NCBI GenBank assembly: GCA_937975765.1
Contig: CALJUR010000060.1
Location: forward strand, 1 to 64,000
Source of the DNA: an uncultured Myxococcales bacterium
Lineage (GTDB): Bacteria > Myxococcota_A > UBA9042 > DTJE01
Direction of reading: 5' to 3'
Length of the DNA stretch: 64,000 nt
Shown: one piece after another, positions 24,466-34,047 of the stretch
How positions within the stretch are numbered: position 1 is the stretch's first letter
Layout: the number at the start of each line of letters is the position of its first letter
Position numbers and translations under genes: made by a program
Notes under the pieces: model-generated
What the model saw: the letters and a program-made list of their open reading frames with translations, nothing else
The model's database searches: none
What the model was told of the DNA's origin: nothing

Positions 24466-25863
24466 CTATCCCGGGTCGTCCAGGGGGCGCACCCGGAACC
24501 GCACGCCCAGTTCGTCCTCGGCCAGGTGGCGGCAGGCCTCGATGTCCAGGCCGGGAAGGCCGACGACGCTGGCCGTTACGTCGGGGATGACCTCCTTCGC
24601 CCGCCGCAGGAACGCGCACACGGCCGCGAAGGCCGACTCGCCGTACCGGCTGCGGCAGACGCCCGCGTAGGTGGCAGCATCCGGGGCGTTCAGGCTGATG
24701 CTGATCGCGTCCACCTTCCCGGCCAGTTCCCCCGGGACGTCCCGGCCGCTGACCAGGCTGGCCAGACCGTCCGTGTTGACGCGCACCCGGATGCCCTTCG
24801 CCTTCACGCGCGCCGCCAGCTCGGCCACGACCTCCCAGCGCAGCAGGGGCTCGCCGTAGCCGCAGAACACGACCTCGCGAAACGACTCGAAGCCGGCCTC
24901 GACCATCGCCGCCCACATCGCCTCGGGCGCGGGGTCGGCGGGCAGGCGCAGGTTGTGGCCCTTGACGACCCAGTCCTTGAACTTGCTGCAGAAGGTGCAC
25001 CGCAGCGTGCAGCGGTTGGTGACGTTGACGTACAGCGAGTCGCGGATCGGGTACGCCAGCCGCGGCGCCAGGGCTTCCTGTGCCTCGATCCCGAACAGCC
25101 GGCGCGCCGTCAGCGAGGTGATGCGCCCCACGTCCTCGGGGGTCAGCCCCTTCAGCCGCGCCACGGCCTCGCCCGCGTACCGCACGAAGGACGGTTCGTT
25201 CTTCCGGCCCCGCATCGGCACCGGCGCCAGGTAGGGGGAGTCCGTCTCGACCAGCAGGTCCTCGGCGCGCAGCCCCTTCACCGCGTCCGCCAGCGGCCCC
25301 GCGTTGCGGAACGTGACCACGCCCGGGATGCTGATCTTGAACCCCAGGTCCACGTAGGCCTTCGCGGTGGCAAGGTCCGCCGTGAAGCAGTGCACGACAC
25401 CCGGCGGCCAGGGAAGCCGCTCCTGGCGCAGCACCTCCAGGCACTCCGCGTGCGCGTCCCGGACGTGCAGCACCAGCGGCTTGCCGGCCTCGGCGGCGAT
25501 CTGCACCTGCCTGCGGAAGACCGCCACCTGCCCCGCGCGGGACGACAGGTCGTAGTGGTGGTCCAGCCCGACCTCGCCGACCGCCACCACCTTCGGGTCG
25601 CGCAGCAGGCGCTCGACGGCGGCGAACGACGCCTCGGTGGCCTGGTCGGCCTCGTGCGGGTGCACCCCGACCGCGGCCCAGATCGCCTCGTACGCCCGGG
25701 CCGTCGCCACCGCGCCCTCCATCTCGGAGGGGTCCGCGCCGGCGCCGATCGCCAGGATGCCATCCACGCCGGACGCGAAGGCCCGCGCGACGACCTGGTC
25801 CAGGTCCTCGGGGAAGAAGCGTCGATCCAGGTGGGCGTGGGAATCGAACCACATGGCAGGCAT
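24466..25863 (-). CDS. TatD-type metal hydrolase fused to a radical SAM domain
   Basis: A 465-residue two-domain protein. Residues 1-255 are TatD: metal ligands in DSHAHLD, the GEVGLDHHYD loop, LHVRDAH, VHCFTAD and VETDSPYL, as in 3'-5' DNA/RNA exonucleases of this family. From about 270 follows a radical SAM domain with CTLRCTFC, the glycine-rich CGYGEPLLR, VRVNTDGL and SISLNAPD. A TatD-linked radical SAM protein is a known association; the product of the second domain is unknown. The Met at 25863 or the one three codons later (25854, better spaced from GGGA) may be the start. It lies 25 bases after ricT and is likely co-transcribed. Confidence 0.88.
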   Translation of the reverse strand: MPAMWFDSHAHLDRRFFPEDLDQVVARAFASGVDGILAIGAGADPSEMEGAVATARAYEAIWAAVGVHPHEADQATEASFAAVERLLRDPKVVAVGEVGLDHHYDLSSRAGQVAVFRRQVQIAAEAGKPLVLHVRDAHAECLEVLRQERLPWPPGVVHCFTADLATAKAYVDLGFKISIPGVVTFRNAGPLADAVKGLRAEDLLVETDSPYLAPVPMRGRKNEPSFVRYAGEAVARLKGLTPEDVGRITSLTARRLFGIEAQEALAPRLAYPIRDSLYVNVTNRCTLRCTFCSKFKDWVVKGHNLRLPADPAPEAMWAAMVEAGFESFREVVFCGYGEPLLRWEVVAELAARVKAKGIRVRVNTDGLASLVSGRDVPGELAGKVDAISISLNAPDAATYAGVCRSRYGESAFAAVCAFLRRAKEVIPDVTASVVGLPGLDIEACRHLAEDELGVRFRVRPLDDPG

Positions 25864-25888
25864 CCCGGAGCAGCCGCAGATCGGCGGC

Positions 25889-26839
25889 CTATCCTTCCAG
25901 TCCCTTCAGGTCGTCGGCGTCCTCGGCCTCGTCCCCGGCCGGCGCCGCGGACTCCTCGGCCTTCTGGCCGCCCTTCCACTGGAGGTCGGCCAGCGGGAAC
26001 TCCTCGAACATGCCGGGGCCCAGCGACACGCGCACGGCGTTCCGCAGGATCATCAGTTCCTTGACCTTGCCTTCGCCCTTGGGCGTCGTCACCATCGCCC
26101 CGACCTTCGGGAAGGCCTTCTGCATCTCGCAGTAGCAGGGGTGCTCGTAGGCCAGGCAGCACATCAGCCGCCCGCACAGCCCCGACACCTTCTGCGGGTT
26201 CGGCACCAGGCCCTGCACCTTCGCCATCCGGATCGTCACGGCGGTGAAGTCGCGCAGGAACGACGCGCAGCACAGCGGCAGCCCGCAGGGGCCCAGCCCG
26301 CCCGTGCACCGCGCCTCGTCGCGCACGCCGATCTGCCGCAGCTCGATGCGGGCGTGCATCGCGGTCGCCAGGTCGCGCACCAGGCCGCGGAAGTCCACGC
26401 GCCCCGGCGCGGTGAACGAGAACAGCACGCGCCCGTCCTGCAGCACCTCGACGTCCGACAGGTGCATGTCCAGGTCGTGCCTGCGGACCAGGTCCACGAA
26501 CGCGACCCTCGCCTCCTGCTCGCGCGCCTCGGCCCGGGCCAGCAGGTTCCCGGCCTCGGCCGGCTGGATCCTCCTCACCACCCGCACGTAGCCGTCCGCC
26601 TGCAGCGTGGTGCGGCTGGACGCCTGCAGCGCCGTGGCCAGCAGGTCGCCGCGGTCGGTGCGGACCAGCAGCACGTCGCCCTCGAAGAACCGGGTGTCGT
26701 CGGATCCCACCAGGAAACGACGGCCCGAGCGGGGGCGCGCGGCCCATCCCGCCTCGACGACGCGCAGGCTGGAACCCGGCAGCACCGACGCCCGGCCGGT
26801 CTCGTGCGGATCGGGGGTCTTCTGGGAATCGCTGGACAT
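25889..26839 (-). CDS. ricT: PSP1-domain protein RicT (YaaT) family
   Basis: A 316-residue cytoplasmic protein of the PSP1/RicT family. In Bacillus, RicT with RicA and RicF forms a complex with two 4Fe-4S clusters that influences RNA processing and competence; in other phyla the role is less clear. The cysteine-rich core is complete: CTGGLGPCGLPLCC, then GLCGRLMCCLAYEHPCYCE, shown here in two parts. The C-terminal tail is acidic. It sits between tatD-radical SAM and a PEGA gene on one strand, with eight bases to the latter, so probably one operon. ATG at 26839. Confidence 0.9.
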   Translation of the reverse strand: MSSDSQKTPDPHETGRASVLPGSSLRVVEAGWAARPRSGRRFLVGSDDTRFFEGDVLLVRTDRGDLLATALQASSRTTLQADGYVRVVRRIQPAEAGNLLARAEAREQEARVAFVDLVRRHDLDMHLSDVEVLQDGRVLFSFTAPGRVDFRGLVRDLATAMHARIELRQIGVRDEARCTGGLGPCGLPLCCASFLRDFTAVTIRMAKVQGLVPNPQKVSGLCGRLMCCLAYEHPCYCEMQKAFPKVGAMVTTPKGEGKVKELMILRNAVRVSLGPGMFEEFPLADLQWKGGQKAEESAAPAGDEAEDADDLKGLEG

Positions 26840-26846
26840 GGCTCTC

Positions 26847-27680
26847 CTACTGGACCTTCCGGGACGACCCGGCGTCGGTGGGCTGCTGGATGGCCTCCAG
26901 GGTGGCCTGGACGACCTTCGTCTTGTCCCGCTCGACCTGCACGTTGCGCACCCAGGACTCGTACCCGGCCTTCTCCAGGCGCAGGAAGTGCTTGCGGGTT
27001 TCCAGCTTCATCTTCGGGACCGGGGTCTCGCCGACCAGCGCGTCGTCCATGTAGACCTTGACGCCCTCCGCCGGCACCGTCTCCACCTGGACCCAGCCGT
27101 ACGTCAGCTTCCGGTCCAGGGAGACGTCCACCTCGGCCTCCTTCCCCTCGTCGATCGTGACCTCCCGCGTCGCGTCCTCGAAGTCGGGACAGCGGCACGA
27201 CAGGCCCACGCGGTACGTCCCGACGGGCACCTTCAACTGCGTCACCGGGGTGCGGGCCTGGAGGATCCCGTCCAGCGACACCTCGACGCCCTTCGGCTCG
27301 GTCCGCACCGTCAGCATCCCGACCCCCGGCCGGGCCTCGCACGCGGCAATCGCGGCGTTCGCCTGCCGGTCGTCGGCGGTCCCGGGCGACAGGAACAGGA
27401 ACCCCCGGAAGTACAGCAGCGTCTCCCGGCACTTCTTCATGCGCTGGGCGACGCTGCCCGCGTTGAAGTACGCGTCGATCCCGATCGGGTCGGCCTTCAC
27501 CGCGTCCCGGAACGCCTCCAGCGCCTTCGGCAGGTTCCGGGCCCGGACCATGCGAGCCCCCCGCATCAGGTGATCGCCGTAGCCCTCCTCGGCGCCCGCC
27601 GGGACCGCCGTCATCGCGCCGGCGACGGCGGCAGCCGCGAACAGGACCGGCATCGCAGCGGACTTCCAGGGTTGCCGCAT
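26847..27680 (-). CDS. Secreted TPR and PEGA-domain protein
   Basis: A 277-residue exported protein: signal peptide (VLFAAAAVAGAMTAVPAGA), a TPR-like helical pair (about 38-100, NLPKALEAFRDAVKADP and AYFNAGSVAQRMKKC), then two PEGA-type beta domains (about 120-190, GMLTVRTEPKGVEVSLDG, and about 195-260, GWVQVETVPAEGVKVYMDD). This is a frequent layout in myxobacterial envelope proteins of unknown function. ATG at 27680 with GGGAGG five bases upstream, and only two bases after the stop of the S41 peptidase gene, so the two are co-transcribed. Confidence 0.82.
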   Translation of the reverse strand: MRQPWKSAAMPVLFAAAAVAGAMTAVPAGAEEGYGDHLMRGARMVRARNLPKALEAFRDAVKADPIGIDAYFNAGSVAQRMKKCRETLLYFRGFLFLSPGTADDRQANAAIAACEARPGVGMLTVRTEPKGVEVSLDGILQARTPVTQLKVPVGTYRVGLSCRCPDFEDATREVTIDEGKEAEVDVSLDRKLTYGWVQVETVPAEGVKVYMDDALVGETPVPKMKLETRKHFLRLEKAGYESWVRNVQVERDKTKVVQATLEAIQQPTDAGSSRKVQ

Positions 27681-27682
27681 GG

Positions 27683-30600
27683 TCACCTCCCGTCGGCACG
27701 GGGTGCGACCGGAGGGGAAGGGGGCGCCGCGGGGGCCGCCCGGAACCGCGTGAACCTCCTCACGGCGCTGCGGTCCTTTCCCTCGATCGCGAAGACGGCC
27801 AGGTCGTTCCGGCCCTCCACCAGCGGGATCGTCGCGTCCAGGTCCACCACGCCCTCGGTGGTCGGCCCCTTCCGCGTCCAGAAGTACACCTTGTCGTTGC
27901 CCCGGAAGATCAGGACCTTGCGTCGCGCCTCGCCGGCGTGCCCGACGAACCTCGCGGTGCCGATCAGGCGCAGCCGGGGCTTGCCGTCTGCCGACGCCGG
28001 GGCGTCCTCCAGCCGGACGTCCAGCCCCGGGACCACGTTCTGCACGTTCGGCGAAAGGGGCAGCGTCGAGAAGCGGACCGCCGTCTCGACGGGCTCCGCG
28101 TCCTCGGACCGCACGAACGCGAACCGGCCGTCCTCGACCTCCACCCTCCACCAGTCGCCCACCCGGCCATCGGACCGCAGGTGGAAGCCGGCCGGGACGA
28201 AGAACAGTTCCGGCGACTCCCTCGTCGCGGCCGACCGGATCGCGACGCTCTCGCGCAGCACGCGAAGGGCCAGGGGCCGCGGCACGAAGACCGGGCCCGC
28301 CGTCGCGGCCACCGGGATCGCCACGTCCTCCGACAGGAACTCCCGCAGCGACAGGTCCAGGATGCCCACTTCCAGCGTCGGCGGCGTCGCGCCGGGCGCG
28401 TGCTTCAACTCGATCTTGAACCGGGCCTGGGCCGAGCGTCCCGGCGGCAGCCCGTCGGCCAGCGTGTGCCGGCCCTCGCGGACGTAGATGCCGTCCTGGC
28501 CCGACTTGTTCCGCAGCGTGACCAGCAGCTTGCGCGCGGCGCCCTCGCCGTCGTTGCGCAGGTCCACCAGCAGCGTGGCCGTCTCGCCGACGTTCAGGAT
28601 CCCGTCCCCGTTTCCCGCCGCGTCGATCACCTGCACGCCCCACGCGAACCTCGGGCGAGGCAGGGCCCGGGTGGCCACCGTCACCGGGTCGGGGGCCGTC
28701 GCCTCGGACTCGCCCAGGAACAGGTGGAACGACACGCGGTCGACGCGGTCCCACGACTCGGCCGGGATCTTCACCGGAACCTCGCGGGTCACCGACGCGC
28801 CGGGTTCCAGCCGCCCGAAGACGAATTCGCGCCCGTCCAGCACCGGGAACTCCGACTCGGTCACCGCACGCACGCGGTACAGCGGGTCCGGGCCGGGGTT
28901 CTTCGCGACCATCCGCAGGGTGACCTTCTGGCCCGGCGTCAGCGGCTGGGCCCCCTCGATCGCCCACGAGACCTTCACCGGCGCACCGGGGCGCCTGGGG
29001 CCGTCGGACCAGTCGATTCCCAGGGTCGCCAGCCGCGCGACCATCCTCGCGTCCTGTTCCGCCGACCACGCATCCAGCTGGGCCGTCGAATCGGCCAGCG
29101 CACGGCCCCGCACCGGCAGGCTGCCCGCCTTCAGCAGGGCCTGCGCCAGGTCGATCGCGGCATCGCGATGGAAGGCCTCGTCGTCGCGCAGCGGCACGTC
29201 CTCGGGGTCGTCCTCGTTGCGCTCCGGCAGGGCCTCGTCCGTGGACAGGTGCCGGATCCGCCGCGCCGGCTGGTCGTGTGCCGCCTTGCCGAAGGCCTCC
29301 AGCAGGCGCTTCGGGTCGCGGTCGCGCCGGTCCTCGTCCCCGTTCCCCAGGACCACCGCCTCCGCGGTCGCCGTCGCGGGGATCAGTTCGATGTCCGGGG
29401 CGACGCCGATGCCCTGGATCGAGATGTCGCCGGGGGTCAGGTACTGCGCGACCGTCAACTTCAGCGCGCCGTCCCCGACCTCGTACATCACCTGCACCGT
29501 GCCCTTGCCGAACGTGGTCGTGCCGATCAGCGGGGCCCGGTCGTCGTTCTTCAGCGCCCCGGCCACGATCTCCGCCGCGCTGGCGCTGCCGCCGTCCACC
29601 AGGACCACCACCGGCAGGCCCGCGAACGGCGCCCGCCCGTCGGCCTCGTAGTCCTGGCGCATCCGCTTGCCCTCGCCCTCCGTGACGACGAGGGTGCCCT
29701 TCTGGATGAACAGGTTCGACACCTCGACCGACTGCTCCAGCAGGCCGCCGGGATTCTGGCGGAGGTCCAGCACCAGGCCCTTCAGCGAACCGCGGGACTT
29801 CAGCTCGGCCAGGTGCTTCCGGACCTGCTCGGCGGTGTCCTCCTGGAAGTTCCGGATCCGCGCGTACCCGATGCCGTCGCCCAGCGCCTCGCTGGTGACG
29901 CTGCGGACGTGGATCTCCGCGCGTTCCATCGTGATGGAGCGCGGCTCGGTCCACTCCTTGCGCGCGACCAGCACCGTCACCTTCGTCCCCGGCTCGCCGC
30001 GCAGCTTGGACACGGCGTCCGTCAGCGACATGTTGACCGCCGACTCGTCGCCGATCTGCAGGATCTGGTCCGCGGACTTCAGGCCGGCCCGGAACGCCGG
30101 GGTGTCGGGCATCACCGACACCAGCGTGATCAGCCCGCGCCGCGTGGAGATGACGATCCCCAGGCCGCCGAAACGGCCCTGGGTGTCCAGTTGCATCTCC
30201 TGGTAGGCCTCGGGCGTCAGGTAGACGGAGTGCTCGTCCAGGGGCGTCAGCATGCCGTTGATGGCGGCGTACTCGACCTCGTCGCCCTTCACGTCCGACG
30301 GCAGGTGCGCCGCGACGAACTCGAAGATGTCCAGCAGGCGCCAGTTCATCTCGTACAGGTCCGACACGCCGCCGACGTCGAAGGTTCGGATGTGGTCGCC
30401 GACGCGCACCTCGACCGACTTCGCCTGCAGGGGGTCGTCCTTGTCCGGGGTGACCATCAGGTCCGGCACGGCATTCTCGGCGCCGCGCAGGGCACCCATC
30501 AGCAGGGCCGCGGGCTTGACGCGCTGGGGCACCACGTAGTTCGTGCGGATGTACCCGATGCAGCGGGTCAGCAGGCGCAGCCGGGACAGGTCCGACGAGC

Positions 30601-30778
30601 GCCGTTCCCCGGCCTCGGCCGCCGGGCTGCCCAGCTTGTCCAGCAGGGGGGAGCGTCCCCCCAGGTCGGCGGTCGTGACGACCCAGCCCACCAGCACGGC
30701 AGAGACGGCCACCACCAGCAGGCGCAACGCCCGCCGCAATCCCCCGTCACCACCGCCGCTTTCCGCCAGACGACGCAT
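27683..30778 (-). CDS. C-terminal processing peptidase (S41) with large C-terminal extension
   Basis: A 1031-residue periplasmic protease. An N-terminal membrane segment (LLVVAVSAVLVGWVVTT) is followed by a helical region, a PDZ domain (about 190-270, GRFGGLGIVIS) and the S41 catalytic core, with the nucleophile in GGSASAAEIVAGAL (about Ser400) and the lysine base in TTTFGKGTVQ (about Lys425). The remaining 550 residues are extra: CARDB-like beta domains (WAIEGAQPLTPGQKVTLRM and NGDGILNVGETATLLVDL) and a bacterial SH3-like segment (VAIRSAATRESPELFFVPAG). It heads an operon with the PEGA gene. There is no ribosome-binding site before the ATG at 30778; see the promoter entry, which suggests a leaderless mRNA. 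Confidence 0.88.
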   Translation of the reverse strand: MRRLAESGGGDGGLRRALRLLVVAVSAVLVGWVVTTADLGGRSPLLDKLGSPAAEAGERRSSDLSRLRLLTRCIGYIRTNYVVPQRVKPAALLMGALRGAENAVPDLMVTPDKDDPLQAKSVEVRVGDHIRTFDVGGVSDLYEMNWRLLDIFEFVAAHLPSDVKGDEVEYAAINGMLTPLDEHSVYLTPEAYQEMQLDTQGRFGGLGIVISTRRGLITLVSVMPDTPAFRAGLKSADQILQIGDESAVNMSLTDAVSKLRGEPGTKVTVLVARKEWTEPRSITMERAEIHVRSVTSEALGDGIGYARIRNFQEDTAEQVRKHLAELKSRGSLKGLVLDLRQNPGGLLEQSVEVSNLFIQKGTLVVTEGEGKRMRQDYEADGRAPFAGLPVVVLVDGGSASAAEIVAGALKNDDRAPLIGTTTFGKGTVQVMYEVGDGALKLTVAQYLTPGDISIQGIGVAPDIELIPATATAEAVVLGNGDEDRRDRDPKRLLEAFGKAAHDQPARRIRHLSTDEALPERNEDDPEDVPLRDDEAFHRDAAIDLAQALLKAGSLPVRGRALADSTAQLDAWSAEQDARMVARLATLGIDWSDGPRRPGAPVKVSWAIEGAQPLTPGQKVTLRMVAKNPGPDPLYRVRAVTESEFPVLDGREFVFGRLEPGASVTREVPVKIPAESWDRVDRVSFHLFLGESEATAPDPVTVATRALPRPRFAWGVQVIDAAGNGDGILNVGETATLLVDLRNDGEGAARKLLVTLRNKSGQDGIYVREGRHTLADGLPPGRSAQARFKIELKHAPGATPPTLEVGILDLSLREFLSEDVAIPVAATAGPVFVPRPLALRVLRESVAIRSAATRESPELFFVPAGFHLRSDGRVGDWWRVEVEDGRFAFVRSEDAEPVETAVRFSTLPLSPNVQNVVPGLDVRLEDAPASADGKPRLRLIGTARFVGHAGEARRKVLIFRGNDKVYFWTRKGPTTEGVVDLDATIPLVEGRNDLAVFAIEGKDRSAVRRFTRFRAAPAAPPSPPVAPRADGR

Positions 30779-30784
30779 CGCCGA

Positions 30785-30813
30785 AGGATACCTCAGGGGG
30801 CCCTCAGCCGCAA
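30785..30813 (-). promoter_or_regulatory. Promoter of the S41 peptidase gene, probably leaderless
   Basis: Minus strand TTGCGG (30813-30808), a 17-base spacer and TATCCT (30790-30785), with only six bases before the ATG. Transcription should begin at or next to the A of the start codon. Confidence 0.5.
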
Positions 30814-30937
30814 GCGGGAAGCGGGGAAGCGAGTCCTCGCGCGACGGGCGCATGCCGGCCCGGACGGGACCGGGACCGCCCGCCACCGGGGGCCGGGGGG
30901 CCGGGGGACCGGGGCAGGAAGCCCCCTTCCGACATCA

Positions 30938-30965
30938 TTGCATCGACGTTGCAAACCGGTAAGAT
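30938..30965 (+). promoter_or_regulatory. Possible promoter of the large lipoprotein gene
   Basis: TTGCAT (30938-30943), a 16-base spacer and TAAGAT (30960-30965), about 40 bases before the ATG at 31006. Confidence 0.4.
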
Positions 30966-31005
30966 AACCCCGTTCCGTTTCCCGACGTCCTTTCCGAGGT
31001 GGAAC

Positions 31006-33987
31006 ATGCGCAAGACCCTGCTGTTCGCGGGCCTCATCGCCCTGGCCGTCTCCGCGTGCGAGGGCGGCGGCAAGATCGACAACCCCGACGCGACCGGCCC
31101 CGACTTCGGGGACGCCACCGCCTACGCGGTCGAGACCCAGGTCTCCACCGACACCGTGGAGGCCGGCGGTTCCGTCACGGTCACGTGCACCGTCACGGGC
31201 CCCGGGGGCGCCGTGCAGGTGGCCACGCAGGTCACGGTGACGCCGTCGGACGGGGCCGTGGTGGACGGCACCCAGGTCTCCTTCACGAAGGCGGGGGCCT
31301 TCCAGGTGGCCTGCGAGGCGCCCGGAATCCCCGCGGTGGACGACACCCCGGCGACGGTGAACGTCGAGGCCGGGCGCCCGGACACGATCGACACCAGCGT
31401 CGCGCCGGCCACGATCGCGGCGGGCGACCAGGCGACCGCGACCTGCACCGCGAAGGACGCCCAGGGCAACCCCGCGCAGGGCTCGATCGAGTTGAAGGTC
31501 ACCCCGTCGGAAGGCGTGACCGTGACGACCGGCACCTCGGCGGGCACCTTCGTCCTGGAGGGCAGGACGGCGGGCGAGTACAAGGTCGCCTGCGCCCTGG
31601 TGGGCGGCATCAGCGACGCCTCCCCGGCGACGCTGACCGTGACCGCCGGCATCCTGGCGAAGGTCGTCACGGTGCTGGACGGCGACACGATGACCGCCGG
31701 CGACACGATGGGCGGCCATTGCACGGCGCAGGACGCGTTCGGCAACGAGGTCGCCGGCGTCGCGTTCACGGTCGAGGCCCCGGCCGAGTTGACCGTCGTC
31801 AATTCGACGCTGGGCTTCACGCTGGAGGGCACGAAGGCCGGCACGTACGACGTGACCTGCAAGCCGGCCGACGGCGCGCCGATCCCGCTGGAGAAGGACA
31901 CCCTGTCGATCGTCGCGGGCCCGTCCGTGGGCATCGCGCTGAAGCTGGTCCCGGCCAAGCCGGCCTACCAGGTGGGCAACCAGGTGAAGGTGGGCTTCGA
32001 CCTGGTGGACGCCTACGGGAACCCGATCCCGGGCGGCGCCATCACGGACCCGACCGTCACGCCGACCGAGGGCATCACCCAGATCTCGGCCGACCAGTTC
32101 CAGTTCGACCAGGAGGGCGAGTACGTCTTCCACGCCTGCGACGCCACGAACGCCGCCATCTGCGACGACGTCACGGGCTGGTGCGACGGCTCCGCGCCGA
32201 TGCTGACGATCACCTACCCCGAGCGCGGCGCCACCCTCGACGGCGAGCGGCGCGTCGTGGTGACGGGCACCGTCAGCGAGGCCACCAGCCAGGTCGCGTC
32301 GCTGACGATCAACGGCCAGGTCGTGTCGGTGAACGTCGACGGCAGTTTCGCCTTCCCGATGGTGCCGGACCAGGGCCTGAACCTGATCGACGCCATGGTT
32401 GCGGACACGTTCGGCAACGAGTTCCGCACCCTGCGGTCGTACCTGTACAGCAACTACTGGAACCCGATGGACCAGCCGGACCCGCTGGCCTCGCTGGTGC
32501 CGAAGGCGGTCAAGGCGTACCTGGACGACACGCTGTTCTGGCAGGAGGACCCGACCGACCAGGCGACGATCTCCGCGATCCTCGAGACGGCGGTCGCCGG
32601 CCTGGACCTGAAGGCCCTGATGCCGAACCCGGTGACCTCGGTGTCCCAGGAGATCCTGTGGACGACCTGCTCTTACGACGTCTACATCGATTCGATCACC
32701 TTCGGCCCCCCCGACGTGAAGATCGACACGGTGATGGGCGGCCTGACCATCAACATCGTGATCCCGGACCTGAAGGTGGACCTGCAACTGATCCGGACGG
32801 ACGGCGACTGGCGGTGCCCGGCCGACCAGAAGGGCACGGCGACGGCCACGAAGGTCGTCCTGGACACCACGGTCCAGATGAACGTGCACCCCGACACGCA
32901 CCAGGTCCTGATGACCGCGTCCGAGGCCACCCTGAACCTGGAGGGCTTCGACATCGAGATCGACAACTGGTTCTACAACCTGCTGGTCGGGCTGCTGAAG
33001 GGGACGCTGGAGAACCTGCTGAAGGACCAGGTGCAGGAACTGCTGGTCGACCAGATCAACGCGCTGCCCGAGAAGATCAACGAACTGCTGGCCAAGCCGT
33101 TCGAGGTGACCGTGCCGGAACTGATCCCCGGCATGAACGCGGTGACGCTGCGGATCTCGCTGCAGCCGCAGTCGATCAACTTCGACACCAACGGCGGCGC
33201 GGTCGACCTGAACGCGGCCGTCACGTCGGACCACACCATCGACCGCGTCATCCTGGGGTCGATCAGCCGGGCGTCCTGCCTGGCGGACACGCCCGAGGCC
33301 TTCGGCTTCGACATGGGGAATCCCGAGAAGGTGATGCTGGCGCTGTTCGACGACGCCCTGAACGAGGCGCTGTACTCGCTGTGGAGCGGCCGGCTGCTGA
33401 ACATGCACCTGACCGGGGCGGACCTGGCCGAACTGGTCGACCTGTCCCAGTACGGCGTCGAGATCTCGGACCTGAACACGGCCGCCCTGATCCCGCCGAT
33501 CGTCACGTCCTGCAACCCGAACGGCACGCTGACGATCCAGCTGGGCGACCTGTACCTGGACACCACGATGGTGCTGATGGGCGAGCCCGTGATCATGCGG
33601 GTGTTCCTGTTCCTGGAGGTCGAGGCGCAGTTGTCGCTGGCGGACGACCCCGAGAAGGGCCGCGTCATCGCGATCCAGGTGGTGAACCCGCCCAGGCTGA
33701 CGGACATGGACTTCGAGTACCTGGAATCGAACCTGACCGAGCAGGACCTGCGGGACCTGTTCCTGGGCGCGCTGTTCCCGGTGGTGTTCCAGCAGCTGGA
33801 GGACCCCTTCCTGGTGGAGATCCCGTCCTTCAACCTGAAGGGCCTGCTGGGCGAGGACAGCCCGGTCGCGCTGCCGGACAAGGACCTCGTCATCGTCCCG
33901 GAGACCCTGGGCAACGACAAGGGCTACATCCATTTCGCGGCCGGTCTGGAACTGCACGACCCGGTGGTCGAGCCGCCCGCGGAGTAG
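31006..33987 (+). CDS. Large lipoprotein with Ig-like repeats and possible TULIP lipid-binding domain
   Basis: A 993-residue lipoprotein (lipobox LALAVSACEGGG without the first Leu certain). Residues about 35-400 form four or five Ig-like beta repeats, each beginning with patterns such as VEAGGSVTVTCTVTGPGG. A Big-type domain follows (about 400-470, MLTITYPERGATLDG). The C-terminal 500 residues have long amphipathic strands flanking a hydrophobic helical run (LLVGLLKGTLENLLKDQVQE, about residues 660-680) and FEVTVPELIPGMNAVTLRIS, a layout resembling BPI/TULIP lipid-transfer domains. That fold is my inference. ATG at 31006 with a GAGGTGG upstream. It converges with coaX. Confidence 0.75.
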   Translation: MRKTLLFAGLIALAVSACEGGGKIDNPDATGPDFGDATAYAVETQVSTDTVEAGGSVTVTCTVTGPGGAVQVATQVTVTPSDGAVVDGTQVSFTKAGAFQVACEAPGIPAVDDTPATVNVEAGRPDTIDTSVAPATIAAGDQATATCTAKDAQGNPAQGSIELKVTPSEGVTVTTGTSAGTFVLEGRTAGEYKVACALVGGISDASPATLTVTAGILAKVVTVLDGDTMTAGDTMGGHCTAQDAFGNEVAGVAFTVEAPAELTVVNSTLGFTLEGTKAGTYDVTCKPADGAPIPLEKDTLSIVAGPSVGIALKLVPAKPAYQVGNQVKVGFDLVDAYGNPIPGGAITDPTVTPTEGITQISADQFQFDQEGEYVFHACDATNAAICDDVTGWCDGSAPMLTITYPERGATLDGERRVVVTGTVSEATSQVASLTINGQVVSVNVDGSFAFPMVPDQGLNLIDAMVADTFGNEFRTLRSYLYSNYWNPMDQPDPLASLVPKAVKAYLDDTLFWQEDPTDQATISAILETAVAGLDLKALMPNPVTSVSQEILWTTCSYDVYIDSITFGPPDVKIDTVMGGLTINIVIPDLKVDLQLIRTDGDWRCPADQKGTATATKVVLDTTVQMNVHPDTHQVLMTASEATLNLEGFDIEIDNWFYNLLVGLLKGTLENLLKDQVQELLVDQINALPEKINELLAKPFEVTVPELIPGMNAVTLRISLQPQSINFDTNGGAVDLNAAVTSDHTIDRVILGSISRASCLADTPEAFGFDMGNPEKVMLALFDDALNEALYSLWSGRLLNMHLTGADLAELVDLSQYGVEISDLNTAALIPPIVTSCNPNGTLTIQLGDLYLDTTMVLMGEPVIMRVFLFLEVEAQLSLADDPEKGRVIAIQVVNPPRLTDMDFEYLESNLTEQDLRDLFLGALFPVVFQQLEDPFLVEIPSFNLKGLLGEDSPVALPDKDLVIVPETLGNDKGYIHFAAGLELHDPVVEPPAE

Positions 33988-34047
33988 GCCCGCCCCCACC
34001 TTCCCCGGCCCCGACGTCCTGGCGGGCATCCTGGAGACGGAAACAGG

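Noticed and set aside
20222..24670. Long open frames on both strands opposite or overlapping the cysteine-repeat lipoprotein
   Set aside because: They are frame-shifted or antisense readings of the repeats (Ser/Gln/Pro- or Arg-rich low complexity) and have no signal peptide or family likeness.
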